Positions 9,290-18,742 of a DNA stretch of 48,225 bases are shown here, one piece after another. The stretch comes from Pseudomonadota bacterium. Its GTDB lineage: Bacteria > Pseudomonadota > Gammaproteobacteria > Burkholderiales > JAJZQI01. The stretch covers positions 1 through 48,225 of the forward strand of contig JAJZTZ010000003.1 in NCBI GenBank assembly GCA_021847305.1, given 5' to 3'. The notes under the pieces were generated by a model. The model searched no databases. It had not been told where the DNA came from and saw only the letters and a list, made by a program, of their open reading frames with translations. Positions within the stretch are counted from its first letter, which is position 1. Every line of letters begins with the position of its first letter. Position numbers and translations under genes: made by a program.

Positions 9290-9892
9290 TTAACGCGCAC
9301 CCAGCAGAGTCAGCGTGATCAGCTTCATCTGATTGGTCACTTCTTCGGCTTTGCTGGTGAAATAGTTGAAGAACAACATGGCATACAGGGCAATAAAAAT
9401 ACCCACGCCGGTGGCGTACAGCGCCGTACCGATGCCGCGGCTCACCGCCGCCGGATCAGCTGCCACGCTGCCGGAAGACAGGCTGTAGAACGCGTCGATA
9501 ATACCGAGAATGGTGCCCATCAGGCCCAGCAACGGGGACAGGGTGACGATGGTATCGAGGATCCACAGCCGGGAGATCACTTTCGGCTGTTTGTCTACGT
9601 AAATCGATTGAGCGATGTATTCCATCTGCTCATGGCCATGGTTTTCCTTGGCCGCTTCAACCACCTCGCAGATCGCCTCGGCCTGCGGGCTTTTGTGTGA
9701 GCGGAACGCGTCGAGAATCTCGCCGTGCAAGGTCTTGTCGTGCAGGTGACTGCGCACGAAACTCACCACATCCTTGCCTTCACGCAGGATGGTGGAGAAA
9801 AAAATCATTCGTTCGATGATGAGATAAGTTGCGAGCAGAATTACTCCGCCCATGATGTACATCACGATGTCGTGAATCAGAGTGAACGTCAT
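9290..9892 (-). CDS. exbB: MotA/TolQ/ExbB proton channel family protein
   Basis: Three TM segments; LDTIVTLSPLLGLMGTILGIIDAF; SRGIGTALYATGVGIFIALYAMLFFN; spacing and neighbours (exbD, tonB). SD AAGGA 8 nt before ATG. Confidence 0.88.
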   Translation of the reverse strand: MTFTLIHDIVMYIMGGVILLATYLIIERMIFFSTILREGKDVVSFVRSHLHDKTLHGEILDAFRSHKSPQAEAICEVVEAAKENHGHEQMEYIAQSIYVDKQPKVISRLWILDTIVTLSPLLGLMGTILGIIDAFYSLSSGSVAADPAAVSRGIGTALYATGVGIFIALYAMLFFNYFTSKAEEVTNQMKLITLTLLGAR

Positions 9893-9906
9893 GCCAAAAA
9901 TCCTTG

Positions 9907-9934
9907 AAAAAACCGGAACCCTTGCGGGTTCCGG
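9907..9934 (-). terminator. Intrinsic terminator/attenuator hairpin between TBDR and exbB
   Basis: Minus strand: CCGGAACCC-GCAA-GGGTTCCGG-TTTTTT, perfect 9-bp stem, tetraloop, 6-T tract. Confidence 0.75.
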
Positions 9935-9943
9935 GCTGCTGCT

Positions 9944-12145
9944 TTAGAACTTGCCTGTTACGCTGAAGAACGCCATGCGGGGTGCGCCAGCCTGCAGGGT
10001 CTGGGTGGTGCCGTTCGGATCGGAGTAACCGTAGCCGTTGGTGCCCATGGAGGAGAAGTACTGCTTATTGAACAGGTTGTTCACGTTCAGCTGCGCTCTC
10101 ACTTCCTTGAACATGCCTACGTTGCGGGTCTTGTAGCCCACGCCCAGGTTCCAGATCCAGCGCGGATCAACGTAGTTGTCGTTGGAGTAGGTGTAGTAAC
10201 GCTTGGAGGTGTAGTCGCCACCCAGACGGGTGAACCAGGCACCATCGTCATACGCCAGTTCGGTCTTGAAGGTCTGCTCCGGCACGCCGACAACCTGCTT
10301 GCCACTCACATACTGCACAGTGGTACCGTTGAGGTAGTTGTCCTTGTACTGGGTGCTGTTTACGCTCAGGGCGTTGAACCACGACCAGTTGCGCGCCATC
10401 TTCCAGTTCAGGCCCAGATCGAAACCGTTGGACTCAACCTTGCCCACGTTGGCCAGCACGCTCGGGTTGCCGACGATACCGGCGCCGCTGCTGATGCTCA
10501 GCAGACGGTCGTAGAAGTCCACGTGGTACAAGGACAGCACACCGTCAAGCTTGTCGCCGTGGAAACGCCAGCCGCCTTCATAGGTAGTGGACGTTTCCGG
10601 GCGCAGATTGCCCTGAATGGCAGCAAAACCAGCCTGGGTAGTGCTGAACGGCTGGGTGTACAGCGCACGCATGTTCTGTGCGATACCGGCGAACAGTTCG
10701 TTGGACTGATCCAGCTTGTACACCATGCCCACCTGCGGCAGGAACGATTTCTTCGAGGTAATGGTACCGGACGGGTAGTTGGCACCGGTGGTTTCGTTGC
10801 CGGTCACATCAACGCGCGGCGACTTGAAGCCGACATTCACGGTCAGGCGCGGCGACACGGTGATGGTGTCCTGGGCAAACCACTGCAGGGTCTTTTCGGT
10901 GTAATTGAACGCCCAGTCGGTACGGAACGGATTGGACGGAATCACATACGGATCCAGCGCAGCAGCTGCCGTGTTCGCGTAGTAGCGACGGGCCTGATTG
11001 AATTTATCATTTTCATACCACAGGCCACCCTCGATCTTGTGCTTGTCCAGGGTATAGGTCAGTGTCGAGATCAAACCGCTGCGATTGATATCGTATTCGG
11101 TCGTACGGGTAGACGGAACGGTCGTGCCCGGGCTGAATACATACGGGGTCCACCACAAACCGGCACCGCGGTTGTTGTGGTTGTAAACAGTATTTTTCCA
11201 ACGCAGATGGTCGTTGATCTTGGCATCCAGGGTCACGCCGGACAGGTAATCGCGGCGCAGGCCAGAACCGGCATAGTAGGCATCATCCTTGGAGGTTTCG
11301 CCGCTGGTCCAGATACCGTTGGCGGAATCAATCGCCTTCTGCCAGTCCGGATAGTAGTTGTCCCAGTTGTAACCCAGACGGCTGGCCATTTCCTTGGACA
11401 GATCCTGGTAGTCGATTTCCTGACGGTCGGACCAGTTCAGGAAGGCGGACAGTTTGCTTTCACCGAAGAACTGCACGTATTTGGTGTTGATCTGCTTGTA
11501 ACGCTGCTCGCCGTGACCTTTCCACTTATCGGAATTCTGGTCCACGCCGCTGATGTAAAACTTGCCGCCGTTGCTCAGGCGACCGGTGTCCAGACGCACG
11601 AAGGTACGGCGTGCACTGTCGCTGCCCAGCATCTGGCTGGCGGTTACGCCAAACTCTTCTTCCGGATCGGTGGAGTAGAACTGCATGGTACCGCCCAGGT
11701 TACTGGTGGATGCGGTATCCAGCGAACCGGTACCCTGCGATACCTGCACGCGGCCGATGTTTTCGGAAGAAATCGCACGGGCAATGCTCAGACCGTTGTG
11801 GTTGCCGTAGCTCAGGTCACCCAGCGGAATATCGTCCAGGGTGTAACCAAGCTGGCTGGAACTGAAGCCGCGCACGCTCAGGTTGGTCGACCATTCATAG
11901 GCACCGTAGGTGTCGCTGGACTCGAAGTGCACACCCGGCACCTTGTCCAGCACTTTCAGCGGACTGCTGCCCGGTGCGGAATCCTCAATATCCTTTTTGG
12001 TGATGTTCTGCACCTGACGGGTCTGCCCCTGGCCGAACACGGTAATGTCTTCAGTCTGAACAGTATCGTCCTGCGCATAGGCGCTGCTGACCAGCGTGGC
12101 AGCGATCAGCACCGCCAGCGGACGTAAGCGAAACGCGTTACTCAT
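9944..12145 (-). CDS. TonB-dependent outer membrane receptor
   Basis: Signal peptide, TonB-box-like EDITVFG, plug domain (DSAPGSSPLKVLDKVPGVHFES...NLSVRGFSSSQLGYTLDDIPLGD), C-terminal beta strand ending in aromatic F (MAFFSVTGKF). Confidence 0.95.
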   Translation of the reverse strand: MSNAFRLRPLAVLIAATLVSSAYAQDDTVQTEDITVFGQGQTRQVQNITKKDIEDSAPGSSPLKVLDKVPGVHFESSDTYGAYEWSTNLSVRGFSSSQLGYTLDDIPLGDLSYGNHNGLSIARAISSENIGRVQVSQGTGSLDTASTSNLGGTMQFYSTDPEEEFGVTASQMLGSDSARRTFVRLDTGRLSNGGKFYISGVDQNSDKWKGHGEQRYKQINTKYVQFFGESKLSAFLNWSDRQEIDYQDLSKEMASRLGYNWDNYYPDWQKAIDSANGIWTSGETSKDDAYYAGSGLRRDYLSGVTLDAKINDHLRWKNTVYNHNNRGAGLWWTPYVFSPGTTVPSTRTTEYDINRSGLISTLTYTLDKHKIEGGLWYENDKFNQARRYYANTAAAALDPYVIPSNPFRTDWAFNYTEKTLQWFAQDTITVSPRLTVNVGFKSPRVDVTGNETTGANYPSGTITSKKSFLPQVGMVYKLDQSNELFAGIAQNMRALYTQPFSTTQAGFAAIQGNLRPETSTTYEGGWRFHGDKLDGVLSLYHVDFYDRLLSISSGAGIVGNPSVLANVGKVESNGFDLGLNWKMARNWSWFNALSVNSTQYKDNYLNGTTVQYVSGKQVVGVPEQTFKTELAYDDGAWFTRLGGDYTSKRYYTYSNDNYVDPRWIWNLGVGYKTRNVGMFKEVRAQLNVNNLFNKQYFSSMGTNGYGYSDPNGTTQTLQAGAPRMAFFSVTGKF

Positions 12146-12201
12146 CTAAAACCCCCTGATTAATTGGCACTTTTATAAATAAACCGGCATATGGCCGCCG
12201 G

Positions 12202-12900
12202 CTAGTAGTTGATGGAGAAGACCAGTTTGGTACGGAACTCTTTCTGGTTTTCACCAACCCAGGCGTCTGCCGGAAATGCAGCAAAAGAGGCAGAACGAAC
12301 GGCACGCAAAGCCGCCTGATCGAGCAGCGGATAACCCGATGACTTGGTTACTTCCGCGGAAACAAGTTTGCCGGTGCGATCCAGCACATAGAGAATCTCG
12401 ACCGCGCCGGCCATCCCCAGGTCGCGGGCGCTGTCGGGATATACCTTGTTGTGTTCGATTTGCGCGCGCACATCCTTGGCGAAGCGCCCCTCCGCGGCTG
12501 CATTACTCTGCGGCGGGCTGGGCGGTGCCGGCGGGATGGTTTTGGCTTCTGCGGCAACCGGCGCCACGGGCACGCTCACCGGGTTCGATTCCGGCACCGG
12601 TGAAGGCTTGGCCGCCACCGGAGTCACCGGTGTTTGCTTTACCGGTTCGGGCTTGCTTTCGTGATGCACAGGCTGGGGCGGTTTGGGCGGTTCAATTGGC
12701 TTGGGTGGCTCGACCGGTTTGGGCTGCTCTACCGGCGGTTCGGCCAGCGTGACCTCAATCGGCGTCTCCGGCGGCAAGGGATCATGGCGGATCGCCAAAT
12801 GGGTGATGGCGAACGCCAGCATGATCCCTGCCAGCATGGCGCCACCCTGGGCAAACCACTCGCGCTTGTCGTAAACCAGCGGAATTGCAACGGCTGTCAT
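12202..12900 (-). CDS. tonB: TonB family energy transducer
   Basis: N-terminal TM anchor, Pro-rich region (PKPVEPPKPIEPPKPPQP), C-terminal TonB domain (YPDSARDLGMAGAVEILYVLDRTGKLVSAEVTKSSGYPLLDQAALRAVRSA). Confidence 0.92.
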   Translation of the reverse strand: MTAVAIPLVYDKREWFAQGGAMLAGIMLAFAITHLAIRHDPLPPETPIEVTLAEPPVEQPKPVEPPKPIEPPKPPQPVHHESKPEPVKQTPVTPVAAKPSPVPESNPVSVPVAPVAAEAKTIPPAPPSPPQSNAAAEGRFAKDVRAQIEHNKVYPDSARDLGMAGAVEILYVLDRTGKLVSAEVTKSSGYPLLDQAALRAVRSASFAAFPADAWVGENQKEFRTKLVFSINY

Positions 12901-12915
12901 ATTCCCTCCTGTCCC

Positions 12916-13323
12916 TTATTTCCGGGCAGAAGCGATGGCAATGGAGGTAATGCCGGACGACTTGACCGTATCCATCACATCCACCAGTTGCTGTACCGAA
13001 GCATCGCGATCGCTGTTGACTACAACGTCTATGTCCTTGCCGCTTTGCTTGAGTTTCACCAGTTCCGCCTTAAGCGAGACCAGCGTCTGGTTCTGGCCGT
13101 CCAGCTGGATCACACCGCTCTTGCTCACGGTGACCACCACATGGACCCGCACATCGAGCTTTTCCGGCTGGCCAGCGGTCGGCAATTTGGTTTTGATTCC
13201 CAGCGCAGGTATCACGTGCAGACTGATCAGCACAAAGAACACCAGGAGAAACATCATCACGTCGATCATCGGGATGATTTCGATACGGGCCTTGCGGCGA
13301 GGCTCTTCGTGCCAGAACAACAT
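12916..13323 (-). CDS. exbD: ExbD/TolR family biopolymer transport protein
   Basis: IEIIPMIDVMMFLLVFFVLISL TM with conserved Asp; C-terminal periplasmic domain. Confidence 0.92.
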   Translation of the reverse strand: MLFWHEEPRRKARIEIIPMIDVMMFLLVFFVLISLHVIPALGIKTKLPTAGQPEKLDVRVHVVVTVSKSGVIQLDGQNQTLVSLKAELVKLKQSGKDIDVVVNSDRDASVQQLVDVMDTVKSSGITSIAIASARK

Positions 13324-13433
13324 TGCTGTTTCCTTAAAACTCTTAATTAAATCGGTTAGATCAAATCTAAGAGCGGCACTATATAAGCAAGTAATTACAT
13401 ACCGATTAACCTTTTATTTCATTTATTTACTCC

Positions 13434-13462
13434 GTTACAAAACGATGCAAATGGTGTTACAG
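13434..13462 (-). promoter_or_regulatory. Candidate Pho-box-like direct repeat upstream of exbD operon
   Basis: Minus strand CTGTAAC(N4)TTTGCAT(N4)TTGTAAC: 7-mers with 11-bp period; outer two 22 bp apart. About 110 bp upstream of the exbD start. Confidence 0.35.
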
Positions 13463-13496
13463 GCTGAAGGGTTTTAGCCGGACAAAGCAGAAATAA

Positions 13497-13631
13497 TTAA
13501 GGAAGCACTGATTTAATCGCGCTTCCGTGCCGGGCAGATTTTTCGCCCGGTCGCTCAATGGCATTAGTCATTGAAAGCGTGAGGCCGTACGGACATGCGC
13601 CGCGCAGCCGCCTTAATCAGCACTTTCTTAA
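13497..13631 (+). repeat. Structured MITE-like element, copy 2 (core 13501-13627, 127 bp, TTAA on both flanks; lacks the 3' 15-bp hairpin)
   Basis: GGAAGCACTGATTTAATC...TTAATCAGCACTTTC termini; shares GCTTCCGTGCCGGGCAGATTTTTCGCCCGG...TCATTGAAAGCGTGAGGC...GCCGCGCAGCCGCC with copies 1 and 3. Confidence 0.82.
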
Positions 13632-13817
13632 GGGTACGATTGCGTGTAACAGCGCACCGGACAACAGATGCGGTCAATGTTTTCCTGTCACAGCAAATTC
13701 ATTGGAAATTCATGGACAAACCGGCAAGACTTGCCATCTGCAGGACCGACTTGCGGCGCATTTTTTGTTATGATGTGCAACACCTAAAACGAGACCAAAT
13801 AGCGAGACTCCACAATC

Positions 13818-15896
13818 ATGATGCCAGAACCACGAATCATGTCCCTGATCGGCTGGGTGCTGATTTCCCTCATCGGCGCATCGGCGCTGGGCGGCATTGC
13901 CTTGCATCGCGGCGAAGAAATCAATTCCCTCTGGTTCATCACCGCCGCCATCTGCGTCTACGCCATCGGCTACCGTCTGTACGCCGCCTGGATTGCAGCC
14001 AAGGTGCTGGTTCTGGATGAAACCCGCGCTACTCCGGCAGAGCGCCTTAACAATGGCCGCGACTTCATCCCCACCAACAAATGGATCGTCTTCGGCCATC
14101 ACTTTGCTGCCATTGCCGGCCCCGGCCCGCTGGTCGGCCCCACTCTGGCGGCACAGTTCGGCTATCTGCCGGGTACGCTGTGGATTCTGATCGGCGGCGT
14201 GCTGGGTGGCGCAGTGCAGGATATGGTCACGCTATTCTTCTCCGTTCGCCGTAACGGCCGCAGCCTGGGCCAGATGGCCCGCGACGAACTCGGCCCAATC
14301 GGCGGTAGCGCGGCGCTGATCGGCACGCTGATGATCATGATCATCCTTATCGCCGTGCTCGGTCTGGTGGTGGTTAATGCCATGAAGCACAGCCCCTGGG
14401 CCACATCCACCGTTTTCGCCACCATTCCCATTGCCATGTTTGTCGGCCTGTATATGCGTAACATCCGCCCCGGCCGCGTTCTCGAAGGTTCGCTGATCGG
14501 TGCGGCGCTGCTGCTGCTTGCCGTAGTGGGCGGCGGCTGGGTCGACCACAACGCCTCGCTGCGCGGTCTGTTTGACCACGAAGGCCTGACACTGGCCTGG
14601 TTCGTCATCGGTTACGGTTTCCTGGCCGCCATCATGCCGGTTTGGCTGCTGCTGGCGCCGCGCGATTACCTGTCCACCTTCATGAAACTCGGCACCATCG
14701 CCCTGCTGGCCATCGCAATTCTGCTGCTGCAACCGATGATCAAAATGCCGGCCGTCACCCAGTTCATCGACGGCAGCGGACCAATTTTCGGCGGCAAGCT
14801 GTTCCCCTTCGTATTCATCACCATCGCCTGTGGCGCGATATCCGGCTTCCATGCCCTGATTTCCTCCGGCACTACGCCCAAACTGCTGGCCAACGAGCGG
14901 GATATTCCCCTGATCGGTTATGGCAGCATGCTGCTGGAATCCTTTGTTGCCCTGATGGCCATGATTGCCGCGAGCGTACTGGAACCCGGCGTGTTTTTTG
15001 CCATCAACAGCCCGGCCGGCGTGGTTGGTAAGGAAGCCGCCGATGCTGTAGCCATGATCTCCTCCTGGGGCTTTCCGGTTAGCGTCGAACAGATGCAGGG
15101 GCTGGCCAGGGAAATGGGCGAAGCCACCCTGTTTGCCCGTACCGGCGGGGCGCCGTCGCTGGCAGTCGGCATGGCCTCGATCTTCGGCAGTGCTTTCGGT
15201 CAGGGACTGCTGGCCATGTGGTATCACTTTGCCATCATGTTCGAGGCCATTTTCATCCTCACCACTCTCGATGCCGGCACCCGTGTTGGCCGCTTCATGC
15301 TGCAGGACATGCTTGGCAACGTCTACAAGCCGCTCGGTCAGACCTCCTGGTATCCCTCGGTCATTCTCACCAGCGCACTGGTGGTGGCGGCCTGGGGCTA
15401 CTTCCTCTACATTGGTGTGATTGACCCGAACGGCGGCGTCAACCTGCTGTGGCCGCTGTTCGGCATTTCCAACCAGATGCTCGCCGCCATCGCCCTGTCG
15501 GTGGGGACCGCAATCATTATCAAGTCCGGCAAGCTGAAATACGCCTGGGTGACCGGCGTACCGCTGGCCTGGCTGGCCGTCATCACCACCACAGCATCGT
15601 GGCAAAAACTGATGAGCGATGATGTCCGGGTCGGTTTTCTCTCTGCCGCCGACGCCATGGCGCACAAACTCGCCAGCGGTACCCTGCCGCCGGAGAAGGC
15701 CGCTGTCGCGCCGCAGCTGATCTTCAACCTGCAGCTGGATGCAGCGCTCACCCTGTTTTTTGTCGCGGTGCTGTGGATCGTGATCCTCGACATGCTGCGT
15801 ATGGCCAGCCGCCATCTTGCCGGCAAGCCGGTTCTGCCCCTGGCAGAAGCGCCGCATGAACCGAGCCGGCTGGTGGAAGACTGGGTACGCGACTGA
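13818..15896 (+). CDS. cstA: Carbon starvation protein CstA family transporter
   Basis: [59 protein letters not shown] signature; polytopic. Confidence 0.95.
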   Translation: MMPEPRIMSLIGWVLISLIGASALGGIALHRGEEINSLWFITAAICVYAIGYRLYAAWIAAKVLVLDETRATPAERLNNGRDFIPTNKWIVFGHHFAAIAGPGPLVGPTLAAQFGYLPGTLWILIGGVLGGAVQDMVTLFFSVRRNGRSLGQMARDELGPIGGSAALIGTLMIMIILIAVLGLVVVNAMKHSPWATSTVFATIPIAMFVGLYMRNIRPGRVLEGSLIGAALLLLAVVGGGWVDHNASLRGLFDHEGLTLAWFVIGYGFLAAIMPVWLLLAPRDYLSTFMKLGTIALLAIAILLLQPMIKMPAVTQFIDGSGPIFGGKLFPFVFITIACGAISGFHALISSGTTPKLLANERDIPLIGYGSMLLESFVALMAMIAASVLEPGVFFAINSPAGVVGKEAADAVAMISSWGFPVSVEQMQGLAREMGEATLFARTGGAPSLAVGMASIFGSAFGQGLLAMWYHFAIMFEAIFILTTLDAGTRVGRFMLQDMLGNVYKPLGQTSWYPSVILTSALVVAAWGYFLYIGVIDPNGGVNLLWPLFGISNQMLAAIALSVGTAIIIKSGKLKYAWVTGVPLAWLAVITTTASWQKLMSDDVRVGFLSAADAMAHKLASGTLPPEKAAVAPQLIFNLQLDAALTLFFVAVLWIVILDMLRMASRHLAGKPVLPLAEAPHEPSRLVEDWVRD

Positions 15897-16075
15897 TGCG
15901 CACCTGGCTGACACGTTTATGGCGTTACCTGCGGGAAGTCTCCGGAGACGACGCCTATGAACGCTACCTGAAACACCATGCGGAGGCCCACCCTGACGAG
16001 CCTCCGCTCTCCTGCAAGGCGTTCTACCAGCGCGAACTGGAACGCAAATGGAGTGGCGTTAAACGCTGCTGCTGA
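15896..16075 (+). CDS. YbdD/YjiX family small protein (59 aa)
   Basis: ATG overlaps the cstA stop (TGATG); product [59 protein letters not shown]. Absent from the supplied ORF track (60 aa is the shortest ORF listed). Confidence 0.9.
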   Translation: MRTWLTRLWRYLREVSGDDAYERYLKHHAEAHPDEPPLSCKAFYQRELERKWSGVKRCC

Positions 16076-16227
16076 CTTCGCTTACCTCCCTGTGCGCTTT
16101 CGCGTACTTCTTTATCGCCTCACACCAATTCCCCGCCGGCATCGCTAAAATCAGCTTCTTCGCCCTGGCCCGCATTCAGCTTAATAATGTTCTACTATTA
16201 AACGGTTAACCTTCATAAGCTGCGGCA

Positions 16228-18231
16228 ATGAATCCAGCGAAGATCAAAGAGTGGGCATCACGCGCAACGAACCAGTCCATTACCGGTAAGGTCGTCCTGA
16301 TTATCGGCCTGTTCGTATTCATTGCCATCGTGCTGGGGGGCATGATCTATCTGCAAGGCCGCATTTTCGACGGTGTGCGCGTGTATGTGCGCGGTGAGGG
16401 CCTGTGGGCCAAAGGACAGAAAGACGCGGTAATTTATCTTGAGCGGTACTCTCACAGCCATGCCGAGGACGACTACCGCGCCTTTCTCCAGGCAGTGGAA
16501 ACCAACCTGGGTGATCATGCCGCGCGGAAGGCCCTGCTGGCCACGCCACCCGACTTGCAAGCTGCCGCCACCGGCTTTGCCCATGGGCAGAACGACCCAG
16601 AGGACATTGACGCACTTATCTGGTTTTTCCAGCACTTCCAGTCGATCTCCTATATGCACCAGGCCATTGCCATCTGGACCGATGCCGACCAAAAAATTAA
16701 GGAACTGCTAGAAGTCGGCCAGGCAATCCGCCAGGAAATTCAGTCCGGCGCACATGATACCGAGAAGCTGAACAGCCTGCGCAGCCGGGTGAATTCCCTC
16801 AATATCGAGCTCCTCACGCTGGAAAACCGTTTCTCCTCGGTTCTCGGAGAAGGAGCCCGCTGGGTGAAACAAGCCACCCTGATTGCCAGCCTGACGCTGC
16901 TGCTGCTGTTTGTCAGCCTGGCCATGATCATCAGCCGCCAGCTTATTGCGGTGATTGCCCAAACCGAACGCGAACTGAAAATCAGCGAATCCCGTTTTCG
17001 CAGCCTCAAGGAATCCAACACCATCGGCATTCTTTCCTGGCGCATGGACGGTACGCTTGACGAGGCCAACAAACATTTTCTCGATATGCTGGGCTACAGC
17101 GAAGTCGAATTCAGGGAAGGCCGACTCAACTGGCGGGACCTGACACCCGCGGCGTTTCGCGCCCGCGATGAACAGACTATTGCCGAACTGCTGGAACACG
17201 GCAGTTGCACGCCCTTCGAAAAGGCCTTTCTGCACAAGGACGGCCACCCGGTGCCGGTCTATATCGGCGCCGCACTGCTCAATGGCGAGGTAAACCAGGG
17301 TATCGCCTACATCATGGATCTGACGGAGCGCAAGCAAACCGAAAAGCAGCTGCGCCTGGCCGCTGTTGTGTTCGACTCCAGCCATGACGGAATTTTGGTC
17401 ACTGATGCCGACATGCGTATTGTTTCCGTCAACCAGGCCTTATGCGAAATGAGCGGATATACGGAAAGCGAGCTGATCGGGCAAATACCTTCCATTCTTC
17501 AATCCGGCTACACCACGGTGGAGCAATATCATGAAATGCTCACAGCCCTGTACGGCCCGGGACACTGGCAGGGCGACATTGTCGATCGCAAGAAGCACGG
17601 CGCTCTTTTGCCGGTGCATATCAGCATCAGCGCGGTGAGAAATGAGGAACAGCAGGTCAGCCACTATGTAGCCATTATTTCCGACAACGCCGAACGCAAG
17701 GCGGAAGAAGAGCATCTGCGCCATATTGCGCATCACGATACACTGACGGGGCTGCCCAACCGCGTCCTGTTCAATGACCGTATTGAGCAGCTGATCAAGC
17801 GCAGCGAACGCAACGGCGGACGGTTTGCCATTCTGTTCTTCGACCTGGACAATTTCAAACCGGTAAATGACAATTTCGGCCACGCAGTGGGCGACAAATT
17901 GCTCCAGACCGTTGCCAACCGTCTGACCCAGCATGTACGCGGCACCGACACGGTAACCAGACTGGGCGGGGATGAATTCGTTATCCTGCTGGAAGAGGTG
18001 GCCAACCGGGATAGCGCAGAGAAACTGCTGCAAAATACCGTGGCTTCGGTCAGTGCCCCGTGCACCATCAACGGCCACGACCTCACCATCAGTGTCAGTG
18101 CCGGTATCAGCCTGTATCCGGATGACGGCACTGATATCAAGGCGCTCATGCACCATGCCGACCAGGCAATGTATCACATGAAACAGAAAAGTCGCCCGAA
18201 GCAGTTGCAGACGACAGCCCCACGCGCCTGA
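16228..18231 (+). CDS. Membrane-anchored PAS-PAS-GGDEF diguanylate cyclase
   Basis: Two TM segments flanking a periplasmic region, two PAS domains, RLGGDEFVILLEE active site with RGTD I-site 5 residues upstream. Confidence 0.93.
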   Translation: MNPAKIKEWASRATNQSITGKVVLIIGLFVFIAIVLGGMIYLQGRIFDGVRVYVRGEGLWAKGQKDAVIYLERYSHSHAEDDYRAFLQAVETNLGDHAARKALLATPPDLQAAATGFAHGQNDPEDIDALIWFFQHFQSISYMHQAIAIWTDADQKIKELLEVGQAIRQEIQSGAHDTEKLNSLRSRVNSLNIELLTLENRFSSVLGEGARWVKQATLIASLTLLLLFVSLAMIISRQLIAVIAQTERELKISESRFRSLKESNTIGILSWRMDGTLDEANKHFLDMLGYSEVEFREGRLNWRDLTPAAFRARDEQTIAELLEHGSCTPFEKAFLHKDGHPVPVYIGAALLNGEVNQGIAYIMDLTERKQTEKQLRLAAVVFDSSHDGILVTDADMRIVSVNQALCEMSGYTESELIGQIPSILQSGYTTVEQYHEMLTALYGPGHWQGDIVDRKKHGALLPVHISISAVRNEEQQVSHYVAIISDNAERKAEEEHLRHIAHHDTLTGLPNRVLFNDRIEQLIKRSERNGGRFAILFFDLDNFKPVNDNFGHAVGDKLLQTVANRLTQHVRGTDTVTRLGGDEFVILLEEVANRDSAEKLLQNTVASVSAPCTINGHDLTISVSAGISLYPDDGTDIKALMHHADQAMYHMKQKSRPKQLQTTAPRA

Positions 18232-18351
18232 AACATTACGTTACAAATTACCTACATTCCGGAACAGATCATCAATACACAGGTCTGATAGGATATCCCC
18301 ATGCATTTCAGCTCTGGAATGCATACCGCAGACACGTTATGGAGGTTAATT

Positions 18352-18618
18352 ATGTCTAAACACATTCATCTCGCTCTTGCCGCCGCCCTGGCAGTGCTGG
18401 TTTCCGCCCCGGCCATGGCCGATATGGAGTCTGCCAAGAAAGCCACTGTTCACGGACTGGAAAAGGCTCAGGATTTCGTTGTAACCGGTGTCAGAAAAGG
18501 CGCATCCGGAGTTGAATATGGTGCCGAAAAAGCCAGCGAAGGCGTGGAACACGCCGCCAAATGGGTAGGCTTGCCGCCCAAGCCGGAAAAAAATCAGTGG
18601 AAAAACCCGGACATGTAA
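18352..18618 (+). CDS. Small secreted protein of unknown function (88 aa)
   Basis: Signal peptide MSKHIHLALAAALAVLVSAPAMA; strong SD GGAGG before the ATG at 18352 (internal to the tracked 18301 ORF). Confidence 0.75.
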   Translation: MSKHIHLALAAALAVLVSAPAMADMESAKKATVHGLEKAQDFVVTGVRKGASGVEYGAEKASEGVEHAAKWVGLPPKPEKNQWKNPDM

Positions 18619-18742
18619 AGCGGGTGGACATGGTTTGCCTGCGTACGGCAAACCATGTCAGCACAAGCCGTTTGCATTCACCAAACTGCAATAACAACGT
18701 GCTAATCTGCCCAGCACACGCAAATCCAATAAGGATACGGTT

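Noticed and set aside
10523-12127. 534-aa + strand ORF antisense to the TonB-dependent receptor
   Set aside because: Mirror of TBDR codon usage; no domain recognised.
12640-12740. Repetitive GGCGGTTTGGGCGG... stretch as a DNA repeat
   Set aside because: Explained by the Pro-Lys/Pro-Glu-rich linker of TonB.
14232-15914. 560-aa minus-strand ORF antisense to cstA
   Set aside because: cstA is certain on the + strand; antisense ORF is Gln/His/Gly-rich with no domain.
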